From contig CALRRO020000005.1 in the NCBI GenBank assembly GCA_943370595.1, forward strand, positions 62,001 through 126,000: 64,000 nucleotides of DNA, read 5' to 3'. Positions 27,215 to 36,085 of the stretch are shown here, piece by piece. Source of the stretch: Piscinibacter sp943370595 (GTDB lineage Bacteria > Pseudomonadota > Gammaproteobacteria > Burkholderiales > Burkholderiaceae_C). Position 1 is the first letter of the stretch, and the number at the start of each line of letters is the position of its first letter. The notes below the pieces were generated by a model. That model had not been told where the DNA came from. It did not search any database and saw nothing but the letters and a program-made list of their open reading frames with translations. The translations under genes were made by a program, and so were the position numbers.

Positions 27215-28066
27215 TCAGGCCCAGCCGATCCAGCCGAGCACCCGCGTCGGCCCGGCGAGCAACACAGTGAGACCGGCGCCTGCGAGGAAGGGGCCGAAGG
27301 GCACGTAGCGACCCTCGCGCAGCGCGCCGGTGAGCTTCATGGCGATGCCCACCACCGCGCCGATCAGCGAGGCGATCAGCACGATCGGCAGGATGGTCTT
27401 CAACCCCAGCCATGCGCCAAGCGCGCCGAGCAGCTTGAAGTCACCGTATCCCATGCCCTCCTTGCCGGTGGCCAGCTTGAACAGCCAGTACACCGACCAG
27501 AGGGACAGGTAGCCGACCACCGCGCCCCAGACGGCGTCCGACAGCGGCAGGTTCCAGCCCGCCGCGCTGACCACCAGACCCGACCACAGCAAGGGCAGGG
27601 TGAGGTTGTCCGGCAGGAAGGTGGTGTCCCAGTCGATGCCGGCCAGCGCCACCAGCACGGCAGCGAAGCCGCACCACAGCAGCACGACGGGCGTCTCGCC
27701 GATCCGCCAGCCAATCAGCCCGAACAGCACGGCGGTGAAGATCTCGACCAGCGGATAGCGCAGCGAGATCGGTGTCTTGCAGGCCGAGCAGCGCCCGCGA
27801 AGCCACAGGTAGCTCAGCACGGGAATGTTCTCGTACCAGCGGATTGCATGGCCGCAGGACGGGCAGCGCGAGCGCGGCGTCGACAGCCCGATCGGCTCGC
27901 CCGCCGCGACCTCGACACCCAGCAGCTCGGCGCTTTCGGCATGCCACGCCCGCTCGAGCATGAGCGGCAGGCGGTGGATGACCACGTTCAGGAAGCTGCC
28001 GATGCACAACCCGAGCAAAGCCAGCACGGGCGGCGTCAGCAGCCCTTGCAGAGACTGCGCGTCCAT
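27215..28066 (-). CDS. pilD: PilD, type IV prepilin peptidase / N-methyltransferase
   Basis: PilD cleaves and N-methylates type IV prepilins and type II secretion pseudopilins in the inner membrane. The 283-aa protein has the cytosolic zinc loop with Cys68, Cys71, Cys93 and Cys96 (CPSC...CSAC), the catalytic Asp pair in AGIDWDT (Asp145/147) and GYGDFK (Asp209), and about seven membrane helices. It is 10 bp downstream of pilC. Confidence 0.97.
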   Translation of the reverse strand: MDAQSLQGLLTPPVLALLGLCIGSFLNVVIHRLPLMLERAWHAESAELLGVEVAAGEPIGLSTPRSRCPSCGHAIRWYENIPVLSYLWLRGRCSACKTPISLRYPLVEIFTAVLFGLIGWRIGETPVVLLWCGFAAVLVALAGIDWDTTFLPDNLTLPLLWSGLVVSAAGWNLPLSDAVWGAVVGYLSLWSVYWLFKLATGKEGMGYGDFKLLGALGAWLGLKTILPIVLIASLIGAVVGIAMKLTGALREGRYVPFGPFLAGAGLTVLLAGPTRVLGWIGWA

Positions 28067-28076
28067 CGGGCGCGGA

Positions 28077-29297
28077 TCAGACCACCTGGCCCAGCTTGAA
28101 GATCGGCAGGTACATCGACACGACGATGCCGCCGATGATCGTGCCCAGGATGACGATGATGAACGGCTCCATCAGACTCGACAGGCCCTTGACGGCCTCG
28201 TCGACCTCGTCCTCGTAGAACTCGGCGGCCTTGCCCAGCATCTGGTCGAGCGCACCGGACTCTTCGCCAATGGCACACATCTGGATGACCATCGTCGGGA
28301 AGACGCCGGTGGTCTGCATCGAGGTGGTCAGCGCGGAGCCGGTCGAGACATCTTTCTGAATCTGCTCGGTGGCTTCCGCGAAGACGGCATTGCCTGAGGC
28401 GCCACCGACGGAGTCGAGCGCTTCGACCAGCGGCACGCCGGCGGCGAACATGGTCGACAGCGTACGCGTCCAGCGGGCCACGCAGGACTTGTTGACGAGT
28501 TCACCGAAGACGGGCACCCGCAGCAGCAACCGGTCCATGGCCTTCTGCATGCGCGGCGAGCGCTTCCACGACTCGAGGAAAAAGTAGGTGCCGCCGCCAA
28601 GAATGCCAAAGATCAGGTACCAGTACTTGATGAAGATGTCGGACATGCCCATCACGAACAGCGTCGGGGCAGGAAGCTCGGCGCCGAAGGAAGTGAACAC
28701 GTCCTTGAAGGCCGGAATCACGAAGATCATGATCACGGCGACAACGACGAAGGCCACGATCAGCACGGCCACCGGGTAGATCAGCGCCGACTTGATCTTG
28801 TTCTTCAGCGCCATCGTCTTTTCCTGGTAGATGGCCAGGCGGTCGAGCAGCGCTTCAAGAATACCGCCGGCCTCGCCGGCTTCGACGAGGTTGCAGTACA
28901 GCGAATCGAAGTACAGCGGGTGCTTGCGGAACGAGGACGACAGGCTGGTACCCGTCTCGACGTCGGAACGGATCTCGTTCAGCAAGCGCGTCATCTTCGG
29001 GTTCGTGCTCCCGCGCGCGACGATGTCGAACGACTGGATCAGCGGCACGCCGGCCTTCATCATCGTCGCCAGCTGCCGCGTGAAGACGGCGATGTCCTTC
29101 TGCTTGATCGAGCGGCCGCCGCTCAGGCGACGCTTCTTCACCTTGGTCGTCAGGATTCCCTGACGGCGCAGGCTGGCGCTGACCATGGCTTCGCCGCCGG
29201 CGCGCATCTCTCCGCGCACGACCTTGCCGTTCTTGTCCTTGCCTTCCCATTCGAAGACGAGGTCCTTGATGTTCTTTGCCGCTACCGCAGTGGCCAT
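28077..29297 (-). CDS. pilC: PilC, inner-membrane platform protein of type IV pili
   Basis: PilC is the GspF-family platform that couples the PilB/PilT motors to pilin movement. The 406-aa protein has two T2SSF domains (about residues 75-198 and 278-400) with membrane helices at about 175-195, 225-245 and 380-400. Typical blocks are FTRQLATMMKAGVPLIQSF, FDSLYCNLVEAGE and TMFAAGVPLVEALDSV. It lies between pilB and pilD on the same strand. Confidence 0.97.
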   Translation of the reverse strand: MATAVAAKNIKDLVFEWEGKDKNGKVVRGEMRAGGEAMVSASLRRQGILTTKVKKRRLSGGRSIKQKDIAVFTRQLATMMKAGVPLIQSFDIVARGSTNPKMTRLLNEIRSDVETGTSLSSSFRKHPLYFDSLYCNLVEAGEAGGILEALLDRLAIYQEKTMALKNKIKSALIYPVAVLIVAFVVVAVIMIFVIPAFKDVFTSFGAELPAPTLFVMGMSDIFIKYWYLIFGILGGGTYFFLESWKRSPRMQKAMDRLLLRVPVFGELVNKSCVARWTRTLSTMFAAGVPLVEALDSVGGASGNAVFAEATEQIQKDVSTGSALTTSMQTTGVFPTMVIQMCAIGEESGALDQMLGKAAEFYEDEVDEAVKGLSSLMEPFIIVILGTIIGGIVVSMYLPIFKLGQVV

Positions 29298-29340
29298 AGT
29301 CGTTCCGAGGGGATGCCCCCTCGCCCTTCGATTGTCACGT

Positions 29341-31056
29341 TCACTCGTTGGTCACCGAGATCACTTCCTCGAGCGTCGTCATGCCGGCGCGGACCTTGAC
29401 CAGTCCGGACTGACGCAGATCGCGCACACCCTCGCGACCAGCCTGTGCGGCCAGGTCGATCGCCGTGCCCTCGGACAGGATGAGCCGCTGGATTTCCTCA
29501 GAGATCGGCATGACCTGATAGATGCCGACGCGGCCCTTGTAGCCGTTGGTGCAGGCAGAGCAGCCCACTGCGCGGTACGGCTTCCAGCTGCCGTCCAGGT
29601 CGGTTTCCTGGAATCCGGCCTTGAGCATGGCTTCGCGCGGATAGTCGGCTGGGGCCTTGCAGTTCTCGCAGAGCTTGCGCGCGAGACGCTGCGCCGTGAT
29701 CAGCAGCACCGCCGATGCGATGTTGAACGGCGCGACGCCCATGTTCAGCAGACGCGTCAGCGTCGTGGGCGCATCGTTGGTGTGCAGCGTCGACATCACC
29801 ATGTGCCCGGTCTGCGCGGCCTTGATCGCGATGTCTGCGGTCTCCAGGTCGCGGATTTCGCCGACCATGATGATGTCGGGATCCTGGCGCAGGAAAGACT
29901 TCAACGCGACGGCGAAGTTCAGCCCTGCCTTGTCGTTGACGTTGACCTGGTTGATGCCGGGCAGGTTGATTTCCGCCGGGTCTTCGACCGTGGCGATGTT
30001 GACGCCAGGCTGGTTGAGGATGTTCAGGCAGGTGTAGAGCGACACCGTCTTGCCCGAGCCGGTCGGGCCGGTGACCAGCACCATACCGTACGGCCGGACG
30101 ATGGCCTTGAGCAGGCGGTCCTTCTCGATCTTCTCGTAGCCGAGCGCCTCGATGCCCAGCTTGGCACTGGACGGATCGAGAATACGGATCACGATCTTCT
30201 CGCCGAACAGGGTCGGCAGCGTGCTGACGCGGAAGTCGATCGCCTTGTTGCCGAACTTCAGCTTCATGCGGCCGTCCTGCGGGACACGCTTTTCGGCAAT
30301 GTCGAGGCGCGAGATGACCTTGATGCGCGAAGAAAGCTTGTCCTTGATCGCGATCGGCGGTTGCGTGATTTCGCGCAGTTCACCGTCGATGCGGAAGCGC
30401 ACGCGATAGTGATACTCGTAGGGCTCGAAGTGCAGGTCGGAGGCGCGGGCGTTGATCGCGTCGATCAGCATCTTCTGCAGGAAGCGCACCACTGGCGCAT
30501 CTTCGACGTCGGTGGTGGCCTCGGCCTCCTGCGGCGTCGTCACGTCGTCTGTGACGTCGAACTCGAAGTCTCCAGACGACAGGGACTCCAGCGCCTCTGC
30601 CGCCGATGCGCCCGTCGCCTCGAGGATCTTGGCCAGCTTGTCGTGCTCGACGATGACCCACTCGGGCGACAGCTGTGTGGCGAACTTGATGCGCTCGACC
30701 GCTTCCTGGTCGGTCGGGTCGGCGCCGCCGATGAACAACCGGTTGCCGCGCTTGCCCAGAACAACCACCTGGTATTGAAGGGCGAGCTTGGCGTCGATGA
30801 CGTTCTTCGGCAGCCTCTGGACGTCGATCGCGCCCAGGTCGAGCAGCGGCAGTGCGAGCGCCGTGGACAGCGTGTGTGCGAGGTCGGACGGGGCCACCGC
30901 ACCGGCCGCGATCACCGAGGAGATGAAGCTTGCCTTCTTCTCCTTGGCCGACTTGACGAGGTCTTCGGCAGTCTTGGCGTTCAGCCGGCCGGCATGCACC
31001 AACACCCGGGCAACGCCGGAGAGGGCCGACTGGGGTGCTTCTGCCAAGGTGTCCAC
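29341..31056 (-). CDS. pilB: PilB, type IV pilus extension ATPase
   Basis: PilB is the hexameric motor for pilus extension. The 571-aa protein has an N-terminal MshEN-type domain (about 1-150), Walker A GPTGSGKT (330-337), Asp box, Walker B IIMVGEIRD (395-403), the HTNDAP His box and a four-Cys zinc site (CENC...CSAC) near residues 455-505. The GTG at 31056 is the likely start but lacks a clear ribosome site. It opens the pilBCD-coaE-zapD-yacG run. Confidence 0.97.
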   Translation of the reverse strand: MDTLAEAPQSALSGVARVLVHAGRLNAKTAEDLVKSAKEKKASFISSVIAAGAVAPSDLAHTLSTALALPLLDLGAIDVQRLPKNVIDAKLALQYQVVVLGKRGNRLFIGGADPTDQEAVERIKFATQLSPEWVIVEHDKLAKILEATGASAAEALESLSSGDFEFDVTDDVTTPQEAEATTDVEDAPVVRFLQKMLIDAINARASDLHFEPYEYHYRVRFRIDGELREITQPPIAIKDKLSSRIKVISRLDIAEKRVPQDGRMKLKFGNKAIDFRVSTLPTLFGEKIVIRILDPSSAKLGIEALGYEKIEKDRLLKAIVRPYGMVLVTGPTGSGKTVSLYTCLNILNQPGVNIATVEDPAEINLPGINQVNVNDKAGLNFAVALKSFLRQDPDIIMVGEIRDLETADIAIKAAQTGHMVMSTLHTNDAPTTLTRLLNMGVAPFNIASAVLLITAQRLARKLCENCKAPADYPREAMLKAGFQETDLDGSWKPYRAVGCSACTNGYKGRVGIYQVMPISEEIQRLILSEGTAIDLAAQAGREGVRDLRQSGLVKVRAGMTTLEEVISVTNE

Positions 31057-31215
31057 GATGGATGGAGTGCCGCTAGATTGATCGGAATCGGATCATGATC
31101 GCTGATCCGCCGGGCACTGTAAACGAGAGACGGGGCGGCCGAAGCCAACAATTCCCGCCCGCCATTCGCCAAAGATGCAACAAATTGATGCGTGCGGGAA
31201 TGCGGCAAGACAGAC

Positions 31216-31292
31216 TGGTCGGGGTGAGAGGATTCGAACCTCCGGCCTCTACGTCCCGAACGTAGCGCTCTACCAGGCTAAGCTACACCCCG
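31216..31292 (-). tRNA. tRNA-Pro (anticodon CGG)
   Basis: A 77-nt gene with encoded CCA. The acceptor CGGGGTG pairs with CACCCCG, discriminator A, anticodon loop TTCGGGA between CTACG and CGTAG, T-loop TTCGAAT. It reads CCG, a heavily used codon at this base composition. It lies between ispB and pilB, its usual betaproteobacterial site. Confidence 0.97.
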
Positions 31293-31334
31293 ATTCGATC
31301 AAGACGACCGATGTGGTCATCCGGTGGTCACGTT

Positions 31335-32330
31335 CTAGGACGAACGCTCCACCGACCGAGCACAGAATTCTAGCAGAGCTTCGCGGTGCACCGATGCGGG
31401 CAGCTTGCTCAGCTGCGCAGCGGCCAGGTCGGACTCGGCTCGCGCCGAGTCACGAGTGGCCTGTATCGCTCCGCTGTGGCGGACGATCTCGACGATCTCC
31501 GACAGGCGCGCCACCTCGCCGTGTTCGATTGCGTGACGGATCAAGTCTCGTTCGGCGGCCGTGCCACGCTCCATGGCGATCAGCAGCGGCAACGTGGGCT
31601 TGCCCTCGCGCAGATCGTCGCCGACGTTCTTGCCGAGTTGCGCCGTCGTACCTTCGTAGTCGAGCAGGTCATCGACGAGCTGGAACGCCGTGCCCAGCGA
31701 GCGCCCGTAAGCGGCGCAGGCTTCTTCGATGTCGGGCGGCGCTTCGGCCAGGACGGCGCCCAGCCTCGAGCTCGCCTCGAACAGCTTGGCGGTCTTGAAG
31801 CGGATCACGCGCAGGTACTCCGAGACGGCGATGTCCGGATCGTGCATGTTCATCAGCTGCAACACCTCGCCCTCGGCGATCACGTTGGTCGCGTCGGCGA
31901 GAACCTCCAGCACCCGCATGCGATTGACCGAGACCATCATCTGGAAGGCGCGGGAGTAGACGAAGTCACCCACCAGAACGCTGGCCGCGTTGCCGAACAA
32001 GGCGTTCGCAGTCTGACGGCCGCGGCGCAGCGACGACTCGTCGACGACATCGTCGTGCAGCAGCGTCGCCGTGTGGATGAACTCGACGGTGGCCGCCAGT
32101 TCGTGCTGCTCCGGACCATGGAAGCCGAGCGCGCGGGAGAACAGGATCACCAGCATCGGACGCACGCGCTTCCCGCCGGCGCCGATGATGTACTCGGAGA
32201 TCTGGTTGACCAGCGCCACCTCCGAGGCCAGTCGACGCCGGATCACGGCATCGACTTGCTGCATGTCTGCAGAGATCAGGCCTCCAACGCCGCTGGGCGC
32301 CGGCGTGAGGGGGGGGGTGGTGGTTTGCAC
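31335..32330 (-). CDS. ispB: IspB, octaprenyl diphosphate synthase
   Basis: IspB builds the polyprenyl side chain of ubiquinone from IPP and farnesyl diphosphate. The 331-aa protein has GGKRVRP, the first Asp-rich motif DDVVD (93-97) and the second DDLLDYEG, and the FKTAKLFEAS segment. The GTG at 32330 gives a family-like length (E. coli 323). A C9 tract covers codons 5-7; an in-frame ATG at codon 23 could serve as a backup start. A TATAAT lies at 32355-32360 on this strand. Confidence 0.96.
   Translation of the reverse strand: MQTTTPPLTPAPSGVGGLISADMQQVDAVIRRRLASEVALVNQISEYIIGAGGKRVRPMLVILFSRALGFHGPEQHELAATVEFIHTATLLHDDVVDESSLRRGRQTANALFGNAASVLVGDFVYSRAFQMMVSVNRMRVLEVLADATNVIAEGEVLQLMNMHDPDIAVSEYLRVIRFKTAKLFEASSRLGAVLAEAPPDIEEACAAYGRSLGTAFQLVDDLLDYEGTTAQLGKNVGDDLREGKPTLPLLIAMERGTAAERDLIRHAIEHGEVARLSEIVEIVRHSGAIQATRDSARAESDLAAAQLSKLPASVHREALLEFCARSVERSS
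32309..32317 (-). repeat. C9 homopolymer tract at the 5' end of ispB
   Basis: Nine consecutive C on the coding strand (G on plus) fall at codons 5-7 after the GTG start (Thr-Pro-Pro). Such tracts can change length by slippage and would shift the frame for a protein started at the GTG. Confidence 0.9.
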
Positions 32331-32412
32331 GGCGTTGGCGGGTCCAGACCGTGCATTATAGGAACCGCCGTCGGCCGCCGGGCTGGCCGTGTATCGCTGC
32401 CGGCTCTGAGCG

Positions 32413-32421
32413 TGCTATACT
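32413..32421 (+). promoter_or_regulatory. Extended -10 promoter of rplU
   Basis: TGCTATACT is an extended -10 element (TGn plus a 5/6 match to TATAAT). It predicts a 65-70 nt leader before rplU. No clear -35 is visible, as is common with extended -10 promoters. Confidence 0.65.
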
Positions 32422-32492
32422 CAAAGGCTCTTCGCATCGCGAGGAGGTCTCTGGCTTTCTCATTCGCCGGGGGCACTTCAGAAAGGGCTGAT

Positions 32493-32804
32493 ATGTACGC
32501 GGTCATAAAAACCGGTGGCAAGCAATATCGTGTTGCTGCCGGCGAAAAGATCAAGGTAGAACAGATTGCTGCGGACGTTGGCCAAGAGATCACGATCGAC
32601 CAGGTGTTGGCTGTCGGAAACGGCGCCGATCTGAAGGTCGGGACTCCCTTGGTGGCGGGTGCCAGCGTGAAGGCCACGGTGGTGGCACACGGCAAGCACG
32701 ACAAGGTGCGCATCTTCAAGATGCGTCGCCGCAAGCACTATCAGAAGCACGGCGGGCACCGTCAGGCTTACACCGAGCTGCAGATCGGCGCGCTGAGCGT
32801 CTGA
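32493..32804 (+). CDS. rplU: Ribosomal protein bL21
   Basis: bL21 binds 23S rRNA in the large subunit. The 103-aa protein starts YAVIKTGGKQYRV and has KVRIFKMRRRKHYQKHGGHRQ, both diagnostic. The ATG is preceded by GAAAGGG. rpmA follows after 32 bp and then obgE, the standard string in nearly all proteobacteria. The first stretch of the gene has lower GC than its neighbours, usual for ribosomal genes. Confidence 0.99.
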   Translation: MYAVIKTGGKQYRVAAGEKIKVEQIAADVGQEITIDQVLAVGNGADLKVGTPLVAGASVKATVVAHGKHDKVRIFKMRRRKHYQKHGGHRQAYTELQIGALSV

Positions 32805-32836
32805 TCCGGTAGCCACTCACCACAAGGAGTCAGAAC

Positions 32837-33094
32837 ATGGCACAGAAAAAGGGCGGCGGTTCAACCCGGAACGGCCGTGATTCGAAGCCGAAGATGCTCG
32901 GCGTCAAGGCCTTTGGTGGCCAGGCCGTCTCGGCCGGCTCGATCATCGTCCGTCAGCGCGGCACCAAGTTCCATGCCGGTGCCAACGTCGGTATCGGCAA
33001 GGACCACACGCTGTTTGCTCTGGTCGACGGCCAGGTCAAGTTTGCCGTGAAGGGGCCGCAGAACCGTCAGACGGTCAGCATCGAGGGCGTCTGA
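32837..33094 (+). CDS. rpmA: Ribosomal protein bL27
   Basis: bL27 reaches the peptidyl-transferase centre with its N-terminal tail. The 85-aa protein starts AQKKGGGSTRNGRDSKPK, with the conserved RQRGTKFHAG and VGIGKDHTLFAL. A CAAGGAG site precedes the ATG. A hairpin terminator follows about 30 bp after the stop, partly separating it from obgE. Confidence 0.99.
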   Translation: MAQKKGGGSTRNGRDSKPKMLGVKAFGGQAVSAGSIIVRQRGTKFHAGANVGIGKDHTLFALVDGQVKFAVKGPQNRQTVSIEGV

Positions 33095-33123
33095 CCGTTC
33101 GGTCGCCTTCTCGGTCTGTACCG

Positions 33124-33155
33124 CGAAGCCCCGGTCACCCGGGGCTTCGTCGTTT
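33124..33155 (+). terminator. Hairpin terminator after rpmA
   Basis: A perfect 11-bp stem CGAAGCCCCGG / CCGGGGCTTCG with a 4-nt loop is followed by TCGTTT. The T-run is short, so termination may be partial and allow read-through into obgE. Confidence 0.7.
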
Positions 33156-33196
33156 CCGGGGACGCACTACCATCTCCACGTCACGCAAGAGGCAAC

Positions 33197-34270
33197 ATGA
33201 AGTTCGTCGATGAAGCCACGATCGAGGTCATTGCCGGCAATGGCGGCAATGGCTGCGCGAGCTTCCGCCGCGAGAAGTTCATTCCCTTCGGCGGGCCGGA
33301 CGGCGGTGACGGCGGGCGCGGAGGCAGTGTGTTCGCCGTCGGTGACCGCAACCTCAACACGCTGATCGACTTCCGCTATGCGCGCCGCCACGAGGCGCGC
33401 AACGGTGAAGCCGGGCGAGGCTCGGATCAGTATGGCGCCGCAGCCGCCGACATCGTGCTGCGCATGCCGATGGGCACGATCATCCGCGACCTCGAGACCG
33501 GCGAGATGCTCGCCGAGCTGCTTGTCCCGGGGGAAAGGGTGATGCTCGTCAAAGGTGGGGACGGCGGCTTCGGCAACCTGCACTTCAAGAGCAGCACCAA
33601 CCGCGCGCCGCGCCAGAAGACGACCGGCTGGCCGGGTGAGCATCGCAAGCTCAAGCTCGAGCTGCGCGTGCTCGCCGATGTCGGCCTGCTGGGCATGCCC
33701 AACGCCGGCAAGTCGACGCTGATCGCAGCCATCTCGAACGCCAAGCCGAAGATCGCGGACTATCCGTTCACCACGCTGCATCCGAATCTCGGTGTCGTGC
33801 GCGTCGGGCCAGAGCAGAGCTTCGTGGTGGCCGATGTGCCCGGTCTGATCGAAGGTGCTGCCGAAGGTGCCGGGCTCGGCCACTTCTTCCTGCGTCACCT
33901 GCAGCGCACGCACCTGCTCCTGCATGTCGTCGACCTCGCTCCGTTCGATGAGGCGGTCGACCCGGTGGTGCAGGCGCGAGCGATCGTCGCCGAACTGAAG
34001 AAGTACGACCCCGAACTCCACGCCAAGCCGCGCTGGCTGGTGCTCAACAAGCTGGACATGGTGCCGGACGAGGAGCGCAAGACGCGGGTGAGCGAGTTCG
34101 TGCGCCGATTCCGCTGGAAGGGGCCGGTGTTCGAGATCTCGGCCCTGACACGCGCGGGTTGCGAACCGCTGGTGCGTGCGGTGTACGAGCACGTGGCGCG
34201 CCTGCGCAACGTGACACCCGAGGATCCGGACCCTCGATTCCAGGCGGCCGAAGAAGGGGATGCGCCGTGA
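33197..34270 (+). CDS. obgE: ObgE/CgtA, ribosome-associated GTPase
   Basis: ObgE is an essential GTPase in 50S assembly and stress control. The 357-aa protein has the glycine-rich Obg domain (1-158, e.g. FIPFGGPDGGDGGRGG and KGGDGGFGN), then a G domain with G1 GMPNAGKST (166-174), G2 TTLHPNLGV, G3 DVPGLIEGA and G4 NKLDM. No long C-terminal extension. GAGGCAAC precedes the ATG. The proB GTG overlaps its stop. Confidence 0.98.
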   Translation: MKFVDEATIEVIAGNGGNGCASFRREKFIPFGGPDGGDGGRGGSVFAVGDRNLNTLIDFRYARRHEARNGEAGRGSDQYGAAAADIVLRMPMGTIIRDLETGEMLAELLVPGERVMLVKGGDGGFGNLHFKSSTNRAPRQKTTGWPGEHRKLKLELRVLADVGLLGMPNAGKSTLIAAISNAKPKIADYPFTTLHPNLGVVRVGPEQSFVVADVPGLIEGAAEGAGLGHFFLRHLQRTHLLLHVVDLAPFDEAVDPVVQARAIVAELKKYDPELHAKPRWLVLNKLDMVPDEERKTRVSEFVRRFRWKGPVFEISALTRAGCEPLVRAVYEHVARLRNVTPEDPDPRFQAAEEGDAP

Positions 34271-35385
34271 GCCAGGCGCTCGCCGACGCTCGCCGCATCG
34301 TCGTCAAGGTCGGGTCGAGCCTGGTGACCGACGAAGGTCGCGGCGTCGACGCTGCCGCCATCGCCGACTGGTGCCGCCAGATGGCAACGCTGGCGCGCGA
34401 GGGGCGTGAACTGGTGATGGTTTCCAGCGGCGCCATCGCCGAAGGCATGAAGCGCCTGGGCTGGACGACCCGCCCGAAGGAAGTCCATGAGCTGCAGGCC
34501 GCGGCCGCCGTCGGGCAGATGGGGCTGGCGCAGATCTACGAGTCCAAGCTGAGCGAACAGGGCATGCGCAGCGCACAGGTTCTGCTCACGCACGCCGATC
34601 TGGCCGATCGCGAGCGCTACCTGAACGCACGCTCGACGCTGCTCACGCTCCTGGGCCTGAAGGTCCTGCCGGTCATCAACGAGAACGACACGGTCGTCAA
34701 CGACGAGATCAAGTTCGGCGACAACGATACGCTCGGCGCACTCGTGGCCAACCTGATCGATGCCGATGCGCTCGTCATCCTCACCGACCAGAAGGGCCTG
34801 TACACCGCCGACCCGCGCAAGGACACGAACGCCACCTTCGTTCATGAAGCCCGCGCGGGCGATCCGGAACTCGAACGCATGGCCGGCGGCGCTGGTTCGA
34901 GCCTGGGGCGCGGCGGCATGCTCACCAAGATCCTTGCGGCCAAGCGTGCGGCCGGCAGTGGTGCGAGCACGGTGATCGCCTGGGGGCGCGAGCCCGACGT
35001 GCTGCTGCGTCTCGCCCAGGGCGAGGCGATCGGTACGGCGCTGATTGCCGCCACGCCGAAGCAGGCGGCGCGCAAGCAGTGGATGGCCGATCACCTGCAG
35101 CTGCGCGGCTCGGTGGTCGTCGATGCCGGCGCGGCACTGAAGGTGCGTGGCGAAGGCAAGAGCCTGCTGCCGATCGGCATGGTCGATGTGCAGGGCGAGT
35201 TCCATCGCGGCGACGTGATCGCGGTGCGTGGCGTCGATGGCGTGGAGATCGCGCGGGGCCTGGCCAACTACAGCAGCGCCGAGGCCCGCCTGATCGCGCG
35301 CAGGCCTTCTAGCGACTTCGAGAAACTGCTCGGCTACAGCGCCGAGCCGGAGATGATCCACCGCGACAACCTCGTGCTCGTCTGA
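34267..35385 (+). CDS. proB: ProB, glutamate 5-kinase
   Basis: ProB phosphorylates glutamate in the first, feedback-inhibited step of proline synthesis. The 372-aa protein has an amino-acid kinase domain (VVKVGSSLVT, VSSGAIAEGMKRLG, INENDTV, FGDNDTLGALVA) and a C-terminal PUA domain (about 285-365). It starts at GTG 34267, inside the obgE stop (GTGA), so it is translationally coupled. proA is not in the window. Confidence 0.98.
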   Translation: MSQALADARRIVVKVGSSLVTDEGRGVDAAAIADWCRQMATLAREGRELVMVSSGAIAEGMKRLGWTTRPKEVHELQAAAAVGQMGLAQIYESKLSEQGMRSAQVLLTHADLADRERYLNARSTLLTLLGLKVLPVINENDTVVNDEIKFGDNDTLGALVANLIDADALVILTDQKGLYTADPRKDTNATFVHEARAGDPELERMAGGAGSSLGRGGMLTKILAAKRAAGSGASTVIAWGREPDVLLRLAQGEAIGTALIAATPKQAARKQWMADHLQLRGSVVVDAGAALKVRGEGKSLLPIGMVDVQGEFHRGDVIAVRGVDGVEIARGLANYSSAEARLIARRPSSDFEKLLGYSAEPEMIHRDNLVLV

Positions 35386-35403
35386 CGGGCACGGGCTGGG
35401 GTT

Positions 35404-35988
35404 TCAGGTCTCGCCGTGAGGCGGTGGCTCGAACTCGTCGGTCGCCCCGGGCGGCAGTTCGTCGTTGCGGTGATGCGGGCGCAGCCCGGAGCGCAGGTAG
35501 CGGTTGTGGTGGTGCGCACGCGGCAGGAAGCGCGCGAGCTCCGTCAATGCCATCTGGTACACATCGCGTTTGAAGTCGATGACGACCTCCAGCGGCACCC
35601 AGTATTCGTTCCAGCGCCAGGCGTCGAACTCGGGGTGATCGCTTGCGCGCAGGTTCATGTCGCTGTCGCGGCCGGTGAGCTGCAGCAGGAACCAGATCTG
35701 CTTCTGCCCACGGTAGTGGCCGCGCGCGTCGCGCCGGATGTAGTGGTCGGGCACCTCGTAGCGCAACCAGTCACGCGTGCGCGCGACGATGCGGACATGC
35801 TCCGGTCTCAGCCCCACCTCTTCGTGGAGCTCGCGGTACATCGCCTGCTCAGGCGTCTCGCCGTGCTTGATGCCCCCTTGCGGGAACTGCCAGGAGTGGG
35901 TCCGTATGCGCTTGCCCCAGAAAACCTGGTTTCTTTGATTGAGCAGGATGATGCCGACGTTGGGTCTGAACCCCTCACGGTCGAGCAT
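35404..35988 (-). CDS. rppH: RppH, RNA 5'-pyrophosphohydrolase (Nudix)
   Basis: RppH removes pyrophosphate from mRNA 5' ends, starting RNase E decay. The 194-aa protein starts MLDREGFRPNVGIILLNQ; the Nudix box runs from GGIKHGETPEQAMYRELHEEVGL at about residues 37-59, with the WQFPQGG lead-in. The C-terminal 35 residues are Arg/His/Pro-rich and variable. I chose ATG 35988 over a TTG two codons earlier. It is divergent from proS, as in most betaproteobacteria. Confidence 0.96.
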   Translation of the reverse strand: MLDREGFRPNVGIILLNQRNQVFWGKRIRTHSWQFPQGGIKHGETPEQAMYRELHEEVGLRPEHVRIVARTRDWLRYEVPDHYIRRDARGHYRGQKQIWFLLQLTGRDSDMNLRASDHPEFDAWRWNEYWVPLEVVIDFKRDVYQMALTELARFLPRAHHHNRYLRSGLRPHHRNDELPPGATDEFEPPPHGET

Positions 35989-36085
35989 AATCAACCCCGA
36001 ATTTCGCTAGTTCAAATCATTATTGCATCGGTGTGTCGGGATTCAACCCCTTGGGTTACCCGCATCCAGTCCCGATGCCTTCCCC

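Noticed and set aside
29185..31098. A 637-codon open frame on the plus strand
   Set aside because: It is the antisense shadow of pilB and the start of pilC; composition is typical of a reversed high-GC gene.
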